Shown: piece by piece, positions 1 to 10,561 of the stretch | Layout: every line of letters starts with the position of its first letter | Numbering within the stretch: the stretch's first letter is position 1 | Assembly (NCBI RefSeq): GCF_001638985.1 | Contig: NW_017265142.1 | Span: 62,001 to 126,000, forward strand | Direction: 5' to 3' | Origin: Phycomyces blakesleeanus NRRL 1555(-) | Lineage: Eukaryota > Mucoromycota > Mucoromycetes > Mucorales > Phycomycetaceae | DNA: 64,000 nt | The notes under the pieces: model-generated | Seen by the model: only the letters and a program-made list of their open reading frames with translations | Databases searched by the model: none | What the model was told of the DNA's origin: nothing | Translations under genes and position numbers: made by a program

Positions 1-2
1 AC

Positions 3-2113
3 CTAGCCTTTGAGCCTTTGCTTTGCCACGTGATACACAATCCTCTGTTCCTCGTTGTCCTCCCTTCTGTTCCTCTCACTCTTCCCCCTTTACCTCCTGT
101 CAAACTGCTGGCTTATGCCAATGACCTGCTGGTGTTTCTTCCGGACATGGATCACATGTCTCGACTTCACCATCACCTCAACACATACACTGCCGCATAT
201 AACGCTTGCATAAGCATATACAAGACTCAAGCCTTCTCCCTTTCGGGATCGCCAATTCCCGACTGGAATACTTTCCTTCATGCATATGATGTTACTGATT
301 GACATGATTGTATGTCACTTACATCTCTCCAATATTCTGGTTTTCCATTATTTTCCTCTATTACTCAACAGGACTTCTACAGGACTACCCTCCTGTCAAA
401 AGATGAGACATTTTGCAGTATTTATTGATCACGATCTCTTTCCTTTTGTGGGTGGGCAACCATCATGAATTCTTTTGTACTTTCTCAACTATAGCACGTT
501 CTTCGTGTGGTTTAGTTCCCTTCCAACTTCCTTGACTGAGTTTGCTCCATTGTGTGTGGGTTTTTCTGTGTCAACTCTTTTCCTCTCATTGCTTTTGACA
601 CTCTCTGCTTGCCCCGACTACAGGGTGGTCTTGATATCTTAGATCCTGAGATACAGCAATGTGTTCTTCAACTTCGCTGGCTGAACCCCCTTATTTCTAA
701 TCCTCTACTGCCTCACGGTATTTTTCTCCAATGGTTCTTCACTCTCCTTCGTTTTAACGTCCCTATCATTGATTCTCTTCTTCTCTTATTCTTTCTGGAC
801 TGTTGTTCTCGCAACAATCGAACCCTTAATTGTAAGGAACATCCAATTGGTCTCAGTCATTGGACCAATCAGAATCCCTTCCGACCATATTGTTATGAGA
901 CCAATCAAATCAATGCATCCATTTCCTTAGAGAGAACACTCATAGCACCAATCACATAATTATCCCTCACAATTAGCAGACATAAATATTTGTATAAATA
1001 CTCGTAGAGCTTGATCATAGAAAGATCAAGTGAACAACTTCTTTAATAAAGGAATCTATCTATATTTCTCTCTCTGTTTTCTCTGTCCTTGTCTCTGTCC
1101 AGATCGGTTCCTGACATTAATTCCCTGCTGCACCTGGTTCTGAAGGCTATAGATACTCTTTCCCAAACTTTGACAGAGTGGTGCTCAACCTTTCCAGTTG
1201 TCTCATCCTGCCTTTGTCTTCTATGATATCCAGTCTGCGCTCTCACCATCTGTATTGACCTGCTTGGCGTGATTTGCGAATCTGCCATCTATATCAAATC
1301 GAGTCCAATTTGGATATACTCACACTCATTGCTCCCTCTCGTCCTATACTCTGTTCTGTCACACTTAACCGCATCCTCATCAGAATTCGCGATCATACAA
1401 TGGTCTTGCATCACATTCTCTTTTGAGCATGCGTTCCTTCTTTTGTATTGGCATTTCAGCAGCCAGACCTTCCTATTCGCAACGGGTCATCCATTGACCT
1501 CCAGCCACTTCTGTCAGCTCAACTTCCTGGTCAGACCTGGTCACGGCTCACCACCCACTCTTACCGCTCTGCCTGCTCCCATCAACTGTCTGATGCTCGT
1601 CCCATCCACCCTCCTCTCATCCCACGACAACTTCGCTCCTTCTGGTCTTTTGCGCCAAGCACTTCTGTACCGCATCATGCCAGCCACCATCTCTTCTCCT
1701 CTCTGTACTATTTGCTAAGTGTCCATCGAGACACAAGAACATTTTCTTCTCGCTTGTCCGTTGAAATTTGCTGTGTGGACAGGCATTTGGTTGGAATTCT
1801 TTGGCACCATCCCTCTGCCTTCTGTCCTCTTGAGCGCTTTCCAATCCTTCGTCTTCCCCCCCCCCCCCCCCCCCCCACGCTTAACCCTGCGATCCCTGCT
1901 TCCTCCGTCTTTGGCCTAACTATCCTGGCTATTTGGGATCACCACTGGTCTTTCCACTTTAACTCTGTCCCTTTTCTTCCCTCTGCGGTGCTCCACACTG
2001 CACGCAAGTCAATTTCTTGTCTCTGCTCTGAACTAGAGCTGACTCTCCTTAACTCCTCCATTTTTTTTTTAAAACAAAAACAAAACAAAAACAAAAACAA
2101 CCATAAAGTTTAA
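3..2113 (+). mobile_element. Decayed LINE (non-LTR retrotransposon), copy A, 3' half of the RT ORF
   Basis: The relic keeps the 3' part of a LINE reverse transcriptase broken over several frames. A palm-domain stretch at about 105-135 reads LLAYANDLLVFLP, where the canonical catalytic YADD box has become YAND. Downstream at 1719-1800 is the zinc-binding tail typical of LINE ORFs (ETQEHFLLACPLKFAVW), then an AIWDHHWSFHF-type C-terminus near 1930-1960. The same order appears in copy B at 15.0-17.0 kb, which fixes the family and orientation. A 316-bp LTR-like insert (801-1116) separates the thumb region from LLHLVLKAIDTL at about 1125-1160. A 21-C tract sits at 1856-1876 and A-rich sequence follows at 2070-2110. 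The 5' part lies outside the window. No single frame could encode an active protein. Confidence 0.8.
801..1116 (+). mobile_element. Solo-LTR-like insertion inside LINE copy A
   Basis: This 316-bp block begins TGTTGTTCTCGC and ends GTTCCTGACA, so it has the TG...CA ends of an LTR. It holds a TATA-like TATAAATAC at about 994-1002 and an AATAAAGG polyadenylation-like signal near 1045-1052, in the order expected of an LTR read on the plus strand. Reading LINE copy A across it, protein similarity to copy B stops at its left edge and resumes just after its right edge, which shows that it is an insertion. I see no clear 5-bp target duplication, so the exact ends and LTR assignment are inferred. Confidence 0.5.
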
Positions 2114-2239
2114 AAGCCAAAAACATCATATAACTTACAAAACCTTACAAACAAATATTTTAATTTTCTCTTTTCCTATTCAATCAGAGACCTTTAATAA
2201 AATCCTAAGCTTTTTTCCTGGCTCCATACAAAAAAAATT

Positions 2240-2486
2240 ATCTTATTGTGTGACTTCACGCACATTACATGCCCATCTGCTCAAACCATTCCCCCCACCC
2301 TTGATACAAGTATCTAATTCTACTATTGACATCCAGACAATTATTGGATGTACTTTAAGTGCCATCTGGAGCGCTCGCTTCCATCTAGTTTTTGATAATG
2401 TATCATTTGTTCCCAATTGGATAGCAGCCCCAGCTACCCTACACATCAGACGACTCGAAACAGAAACGGCACTAGCTATTCTCTAG
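2240..2486 (+). mobile_element. LINE C-terminal fragment (third copy)
   Basis: One open frame encodes the C-terminal motif shared with the other LINE relics: a TIIGCTLSAIWSARFHLVFD block followed by SFVPNWIAAPATLHIRRLE. This corresponds to LAIWRHHWTFIFDDSPFVPS in copy B. The fragment ends at a TAG about 250 bp from the 3' end of the flippase gene. It is a truncated copy with no catalytic domain. Whether it belongs to copy A or is an independent insertion cannot be decided. Confidence 0.6.
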
Positions 2487-2741
2487 TCATTTCATCTTAA
2501 TTATTCATCTAATAAACAATACAAAAAATATGTGGTGGTGATAGTGATAAGATTTTGCGACTCCCGACTATATCACTAAATCGAGCGTTGACTGTACAAA
2601 TGTCTTTCTATATATCCTTTTCTCTCTCTCTCTCTTTTTAGGTCAACGTTACTATCGTTATGATAAATGAAAGAAAAGGACAAATACACTTGTTTCATTC
2701 TCTTATATTATCTAATCTTATATATATATATATTTATTTAT

Positions 2742-5700
2742 TTAACCACTTGGTTTCTGCTGGGTTGTATCATACATTCTAATAATTTTAGACTGGTTGT
2801 TGTCGTTTTGTGCAAAAGCAAAACCACGGGATTGTTTAAGTCTCTGGATCTTGCGGACTTTATTGACCGCCTGCCTGAATCTGTCCATACGTGGCCGATA
2901 ATCTGGCAAATTAAACTTTTGGATTTCTTGAATGTAGTGGTAGCTTCGTGTTCGATACATACGCTTGTAACTGCAGATTTTTTTTTAATTATTATCTACG
3001 AATTAGCTTTATATATATATATATAGGTTGGAAGATGTGTTTGACTTACTATTTCCAGACATAGTCACGAAGGATACACAGCAAGGGAACAAGCAAGAAA
3101 AAGAGCCAAAAGTTGACATTTCCAAACAGGTGTGGAACAATTCCTTGATATTCGAGAAACAGTTCTGAAGGCAACAGTGGACCAACATAGGCAACAAGTG
3201 GCAAGAATATAAACCAAATAACCATCGATCCTGGAATTGCAATAAAAGTGTACTTTGTCCATATACTACATATACCAATTCACACACATGCACAAATATA
3301 GATAAGATATAAATAAACATATTGTTCTTCGTTTTGCTCTTCTTCCTTAAAGTATATTCCTAAGCCCTCTTTTATTTTCAAAGATCTATATTCCTCTTTT
3401 GGATAATTCGAATTCTTTTTTTAAAAAGAAACCTTAACTTACTCTGATATCAGAGCCGCCTTCCACAGGATAGTGGCTAAGGTGGCACTAAAGATGGTTG
3501 TACCGACCCACCACTGACCACCAGCCCAGCCATTTACAAAAACAGCATCGTTGGCAAATCCAAGCATTCCAAGGAAAAACAATAACTATCGAGAGGTTTA
3601 TTCTTATTTTTTAGAATAATATGCACATACACACAAAGATATATATATATATATTAGTGTAATTGATGACTTACTGCTGAATGATACACCGCATTTAGTA
3701 TCCAGCCCCAGAATCTTTTCTGATTGAAAAATTCATTTCTCTGACCAAGCATATACATCTGAGGATACTTGTCCAACAACCTTGCCGATGTAAATTGATC
3801 AAACAAACCGATAGCCATTGGTGGTAAAAATGTGAAAACAACATTGAAACAAGACATTGTCCAAGATTCGTACAAAGTTTGACCAGAGAATCCATTGAAA
3901 ATGGCATACTACAGCAATAACAAGAACAATCGATTATGATGATTATGATTATTATTATTAGCCAATTTAAATGTATAAATATATTACAATATTTACATAC
4001 CCAGAATTGCGTGAGATAAAGAGCAACATTCTTATAAAAGTAAAAGAAGATCATCTTGCTCAAACGTTGATAAGCCCATGTACCGTGAACAAGCAAGAGT
4101 TTCTTGAGGAATCTGAATTGGGAGATTGCAAAATCGGCAGTCCGTGCAGCCTGAAGACCCTCAACGCCACTGATACCTACACCAACATGTGCCGCTTGAA
4201 TCATCGAAACATCGTTTGCACCGTCACCAATGGCGAGTAAAATTGATTTCGAAAACTTCTTGACAAGCTTTACAACAAGTGCCTTTTGCAACGGCGAGAC
4301 ACGGCAACATATGACAGCCTTGCACATCACAGCCAAGTCAAATAAAATCTTTTCAATGTCTTTTTCGAGTGCAAATGTGAGCGCCTTTCCTTCAATAATA
4401 AACGCAAGAGGCTAGTAGAAGTATATAGTATTTAAGAAAGAAAGAAACCAAAGGTTTCGGGATAAGCAAACAATGTTGATACATACACACTATATATATA
4501 GCACGTTCTTTGAAGAATAAAATAAAAGCTAAAAGTACATTACCTCTGAGGTTGCTTCTTTATGTCTTTTGGCATTTTCTAATGCACTTTCCAAAAATGC
4601 TTTTGTGGTTTCGTGATCTTCTTCATTGCAAATTATCAGTTCCATTTCTTCTGTCAGGAGTTTACAGCTGTAACCGATATTGATGGCCGTTTCTTGTCGA
4701 TCGCCTGTGAGCACCCAGACTTTAATGTTTGCTTCCTGAAGAGTGTGGATTGTGTCAGGAACACCATCCTGAAGCTTGTCTTCAATGGCGGTAGCTCCCA
4801 ACAACAACATATCTTTTTCAATCATCTCCGCAGCCCTGTCGAGTTCTTCGGCCCGGTTTATTAAAGTTGTTGACGCTTTGTCGTAAAATTGCGACCAACG
4901 AGAATATTCATCCTCTGATATATCACGCATAGCAAAACATAATGTTCGAAGTCCCTCTGAGGCAAATTCCTATAAAAATAAAAAAGCACAAAAAGTTTGT
5001 TGGTTTGTTGCCTTTTGATTCTCTCTTTATTGTATAAAACCTTGTTTACCTCAAGATGTGATAATGTTGCGTCTACGAATCGATTGTTGGGACCCAATCT
5101 CTCAAGAATCACGGTGTCGGCACCCTTGCAGTAAAGCTTGATTTTCCCATCGGGTCCCCTGAGCACGACTGACATACGTTTTCGCGTCGAGTTGAATTCA
5201 CAGACATTTAGGATTTGAAATTCCTGATCAACCCCCTTGACAGTACAGTTGATCGACCGGGGTCTTCGTGCATAGAAATGATAGGCGAATACTGAACTTG
5301 CGCCCTGGACAAGGGCAGCCTCGTCAGGAGAAGATGCCTGATACACTATAGCACCCGTATCCTCGTTTGTTTCTGGAATAACCGTGTGGCACGTCATGAG
5401 TGACTCCATAAAGGTATGGATTGTCTGCTTGTCGACCGAGTTTTCGAGGTGTTCTTCGAGCTGTTTGTAAGAATATTCGCCGTGAGTGTCGTTTTCAGAT
5501 TCAGGTCTGCGATCCGGGTCAGGTGTAGTTGCATAAGAAAGGCCAGCAATGGAGCACTTTTGAAATTCCATCTCGTTACAGGTCAGCGTGCCGGTCTTGT
5601 CAGAGAAAACGTATTCGACCTGTCCAAGTTCTTCAATAAGACTACTGCTTCTTGCAACAGCAGGTGTATCCGTTTTCTCATAGTAAATGTCGAGATCGTT

Positions 5701-7005
5701 GTCTATCATCGTAGACTGAATAAATTTCACAATTTCCATAGACACCATCAAACTAAAGCGGGAACAACAGCGGAAATCATTATAACGATAAGAATTTATA
5801 GTTTTTTGTTGTTGTTGATGTTTTAATTCGGTTACTACTTGATCATTCGTGCAGTTCTTTTTAAATATGGTTTTTACCTACCTGATTGGAATAAAGCTGT
5901 TGAAGAGAATCATAAAGGTGAGAATGTTGTATCCAAATTCACGGGCTCTTTCAGTAGCAGGAAGCGGTAGATATGCCATTCTAGAAGATTCACGGATCTG
6001 TAGTACACATGCAGCCATTTAGTCTAATATTTTATCTACAAAGACATTCCATCCGATACCAATCCAACGTAGCAAATAGAGAGAGAAAAGGTACTTACCG
6101 AGATAGCAAGATTTCCAACTGAACAAAGAATACTCATTATAACCAACATGGCAAATAAGTACAGAATATTCCGGTTTGTTATACGTGTCAAGTTTGAGGC
6201 CTTTGATGGTTTCTTGCTATACAAATAAAAAATACATAAAAGTTAAAGAGTATATATATATATATATATATTTACCTTGAGTTGAGCATGAGTTTAGATT
6301 CATGACCTGCAAATACAACAAGACCATAAATCCAACTTGTGTTTCTTAACTGTGCCCCTCGAAGTAAAACAGTGTTTGGATCGAGTGGAAGGTCTTTTGA
6401 GCCTCCTACACCATCCTCGATTGGTAAACTCATCGTGCCATCATAGTTGTACAGCCTGTTATTCGGGGGCTCAGAACGTACAACGCCACTAAAGGACGAT
6501 AATTGCTGAGGTGAAATATATTTGGATGTTTCGGGCAAGGCTTGTTTTATCTTTAGATTGACCTCTCTATGCACCCCACGCACACACACAAAATGAATAT
6601 AAATGTAAGAAAGCAGCACATTTTTACATAGAGCAAGTAAGATTATAACATCAAAATTAAAAATAAGCCAACGTATATATATATATATATAATTTCTCTT
6701 AAAGAAGGATAAGGATAAGGGTGTGTATATGTGGGGAGGGACTTACCCGTCAAGATTGCTCGTTTCAATATAGCACAGTCCTTCTGGCTCAGAGCTACTT
6801 ATGATAATCAAATCAGCAGGGAAGAAGCCAGAGTTTTCGATTCTGCAGATATCTCCCACTTTAACATCTCTCCATCGTTTTTCCACAAATTGAGATCCAT
6901 CAAATATTTTGCATTTTCTCGCGTTGAGTTCGGCGTCAGATCGATGAACACCCTACGAGACATATAAGACCACCCCTTTGTTTTTTTAAATACTGCAGTT
7001 TTTAT

Positions 7006-7036
<31 letters not shown>

Positions 7037-8261
7037 CCAAAAGAAAGAAAGAAAGAAAGAAGAAGAAGAAACTTACGTAGTCTTCGATTGCCTCTTTCAC
7101 AGCTGTAATACAAAGTACAATAACAAGTGGTAAAATGGTAGTGTATCGTGAAGTTGGGGATATATTTGGAATTTGCTGTAAAAACACATCATAATCATCA
7201 TATGTTAAGGAGTGTGTGTGTGTGTGGGGGGGGGGCTGAGAACAAATCAACTAAAGCCAAATAGCTCCAGATATATTGTACGTCTGTATGTATGTGATGT
7301 TCTTGTAAGATACTTACTTGGATTCCAGAAATGAACAAAAAGAACAGATTTGCGGATTTGCTAAACTCTTCATACAAAAACTTGAAAAGAAATGTCACTA
7401 GATTATATTTCGCAGTTGACACTGAGTTTCCACAAAACTTTTGCTCTGCGTTGACATCTGGACTATTGATGTGGATGATGCGGGGTGTGTCGTTTATATT
7501 CGAGCGTTGACGTCGAAAGATATCCCTAAACTGGAGGTCTCTGACTCTCTGTAAGAAAGGCTTTGATTCTGTCTTTTCTTTGATGATCGAGCGGTGCATG
7601 CTCTGTCGGTGAGTATCCTTGTCGTTGTAATTTGTTGAATATCGAAGACCTGAAGTCGGTCCTGCTGAATTCTGGAGCAATTCGGTTGAATCGTTTGAGT
7701 TTTCGTAGTGCGTCCTGTGTGGGGTTCCACCAAGTGCAGAGAATTGGTAGACAGGTGTGGAAGGGAGGTTTTGGATACTAGAAGCATGGGCCAGCAGCTG
7801 TTGACCCTCTTCGTTTTCTTCTGGGATGGTCCGGCCATCGTCCGAAAAAGAAGCTTTATTGTTGTTTATTTTTGTTGTTGTTGCAGCAGTTATTTTGGGT
7901 TGTTTGTTATTGTTGGAGAATGGGTTTTGGTTTTGACATAACATTTACTATATATATATATCCCTCTCCCTCTTTTTCTTTCCCTTTCCCTTTCCCTTTC
8001 CCTTTCCCTCTATCTTGCTCTGTATTTTTGGTGCGCGTGTGTATTGTACCAAATGATAATTATAATGATAATAAAAACAGGCTCTCAAAAAAAAAGCTTA
8101 CCGGTATCAAAAGAACCCATCTTCTTCAGGGCAGCTGGTATGTGTTGATCATTTCGTGGAGATCTTGCCCATTCGGATGAACTTGGTTCATTGTTTCTTG
8201 GACTCAGCGGATTCAGGTCAAGACTGTCCTTGTGCTTTGGTGAATCTTCCCAGCCAGACAT
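2742..8261 (-). CDS. DRS2: P4-type ATPase phospholipid flippase, Drs2 family (1295 aa, 14 exons)
   Basis: The enzyme moves aminophospholipids from the lumenal to the cytosolic leaflet of trans-Golgi/endosomal membranes, with a Cdc50-type partner. Exons (minus): 8261-8102, 7853-7318, 7175-7077, 6952-6747, 6566-6276, 6216-6099, 5997-5882, 5752-5050, 4969-4544, 4411-4001, 3908-3675, 3585-3443, 3265-3050, 2970-2742; all phases close to one frame. Visible in order: a ~220-aa cytosolic N-terminus, TM1-2 ending near [13 protein letters not shown], the actuator loop SNLDGEVN (333-336; family consensus DGET), the TM4 motif PISL (507-510), the phosphorylation site DKTGTLT (D560), [38 protein letters not shown] (D948), and six C-terminal TMs. 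The tail KYYKRMY...[12 protein letters not shown]...IVRMYDTTQ-type sequence is the Drs2 regulatory C-terminus and separates it from Dnf and Neo1 types. Intron 1 uses the AG at 7855-7854, inferred because upstream AGs break the frame. Confidence 0.95.
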
Positions 8262-8848
8262 TATACCACGGGCGAGAATAAGATGTCCACTTTATATTCT
8301 TACGATTAGGAATGTACTTATTCACTGTAATGTAAAAGAAGAAGGAAAAGAAGAAGAAGAAGAAGAAGAAAAATACTAGAAATAGAAATAGAAATAAAGG
8401 GATTTTGGTGCGGGAAATAAGGAATAAGAATTGCTAGGCTTGGCAGTGTTAAAAAAAAAGAGATATAAAAAGAAAATTTGTAGTTTTCACACCAACGCAA
8501 ATAGATAGAGATTATTCAAGTAGGAGGATACTAAGAACAAGGGGAAAGAAAGGGATAGTGAGTGAGTAAGTGAGTTAGTTAGTTAGTGAGTCAAAGAGAG
8601 AAAGAAAGAGGGGGTGATGGTGGGGGAAGGGGATAGGAAAGGCTTTGCTTTATTATTATTATTTTAGAGGAGTTGAAATAAAGATATAGAATATAAGTAT
8701 AGCTATTGGTATAGCTATAAGAATACAAAGCCCAAGAAAGATACACAGTGAGAAGAGAAAGAGAGGGAGGGAGAAAGAGAGAAAGGGAGAAAGGGAGTTG
8801 GGATATGCTTGAAGCCCATTCACTCACAAACTCATTTACTATCTCTCT

Positions 8849-8879
<31 letters not shown>

Positions 8880-8887
8880 GCACACAC
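8262..8887. other. 5' region of the flippase gene, purine-rich
   Basis: No gene is supported here. The plus strand is strongly purine-rich (GAA and GGGA runs at 8340-8375 and 8590-8800), so the flippase sense strand is pyrimidine-rich. CT-rich tracts of this type are common in fungal promoters. There is a short (TC)n/(AC)n microsatellite at about 8842-8887. No clear TATA box was identified. Confidence 0.4.
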
Positions 8888-9104
8888 ATGCGTAAATCAC
8901 ATCACATCACAGTACAGCACAGCACAGCACAGCACATCACAGCACATCACAGTACAGCGCATCACAGTACAGCACAGCACAGCACAGCACAGTACAGTAC
9001 AGTACAGTACAGTACAGTACAGTACAGTACAGTACAGTACAGCACAGCACAGCACAGCACAGCACAGCACAGCACAGCACAGCACAGCACAGCACAGACA
9101 AGCA
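8888..9104. repeat. Pentanucleotide tandem array (ACAGC/ACAGT/ACATC)
   Basis: About 42 five-base units run without interruption: a mixed ACATC/ACAGT/ACAGC block, then about eleven ACAGT units (around 8990-9042), then about thirteen ACAGC units to roughly 9100. Variants differ mainly at the fourth or fifth base of the unit and occur in homogeneous blocks, as expected from replication slippage. No stop codon occurs in several frames on either strand, so long spurious ORFs result. Confidence 0.9.
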
Positions 9105-10501
9105 AATAAAATAATACAGTAACCAAGTAAAAAAGATATTATTGTGGTATCCATATAGAGAAAGTTTAAGTCGCTATTTTAAAGAAAGAAAAAAAAAGTA
9201 TTTATATATATATATAGTTCATTATAGTTTACCTTAAATTCGGATGATACTAATTTTTCTTTATTTTTGGACGAATCAAAAATTACTTTTCAATGTTCAA
9301 CTTACCTTTTTTGGATGAAACAAAAATAAAAATTAGTTTTAGATAAATGGAGGCTAATGTTCAGACTTGCCACTTGAAATAACCTCTTGTATACCAGAAT
9401 AGCTTCCCGTAGATGTGCTTTGTATGTAGACTCAAAGATTTATTAAACGCAAGCACACGAAGAAAGAAAAAACTTTTGTATTGAAGAGGTCCAACCCCCT
9501 TTAAATCGAAATAAAGAACAAAAAAAAATATTGATTTTTGTTTAGTATATTAGCGATCTGATACACAGCCGTAACAGCATTCTATTTTATTTGAAAATCT
9601 ATTAAGGTCGGATGAGGGGGATTTTTCAGTAGACCGAATGGTTATCTTCCCCAGTGCCTTATGATAAATGTCGTACTTTGATCCCAAAAATGTGCTCAAT
9701 TCAAGAATAGTATAGTTTTCGTAATCAGAAAGAATTATATATATCAGAAATCTTACGGTGACGATGTTTCTATCTAACCGGACTAATTAATCATGGCTAC
9801 CTGTCCGGGGTCCGGGTTCTTTCTCTTATCCTTCAGGGCAAAAGTATGTGTCCTAAAATTCATACAATATATTCAATTGATAGCCCAACATCTAAACTTG
9901 GCCATAAAAAATGCGCTGTATCAATAATGAGCCATGCAGAAGATTATGAGTTGTTGACATTAAAATGTGAGGCAATATTGTTTGATATTTTACTATTAAT
10001 TTGACTTCTTATGCGTATCATGTCTTTGTCTTTCTTTCACCATCTGATAAGTAATCTCTAAACCACACTTTTATTTTGATTTTTTTCAATACACAAAAGA
10101 AAATCCTGATAGGAATGTTTTGTATCCTTAGGGACCCGATAGAATTATTACACATCGTGAAGAGAGCCACAATTTGTGGTCTGGCACAGTTGAAATATCA
10201 TTCTCATTAAAATTAGCGATTGTTGTTATTTACAATATAGACTTAAAAATGGTTTACAGACCGTTGATTCTATAAATCATATCTATCGACCATAAATAGG
10301 CTTATTATCAGACTCTTCTGTACAAACTAGATTACCTACATGATAAGGAAATTTCTGGGAGTGCTTTAGAGGTATAGCGACAAATTTGGCAAGTATACAC
10401 TGTTAAAATCCACAAATTGGTTTAACGGGCATAATATTGGTATTACATTGGTTGAGCTAAAACGTAAAATCCTAGAGAAACGGTAATTCCACAAAAGAAA
10501 G
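9105..10501. other. Intergenic stretch, no gene seen
   Basis: AT-rich sequence of about 1.4 kb between the pentamer array and the CACTA relic. I see no reading frame with recognisable content on either strand. The left end of the CACTA element probably lies near its right side, but no CACTA-type terminus could be fixed. Confidence 0.5.
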
Positions 10502-10561
10502 ATGATATGTCAACAGGTTGGACAGCAAAAATTTTATAGAAAACACCTCAGCATAAAAAAA

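Noticed and set aside
8748..9154. Long open frames on both strands over the pentamer array (Ser-Thr-Ala-Gln-His and Cys-Ala-Val-Leu repeats)
   Set aside because: They exist only because no stop codon occurs in the five-base unit. There is no start context, splice structure or conserved sequence.
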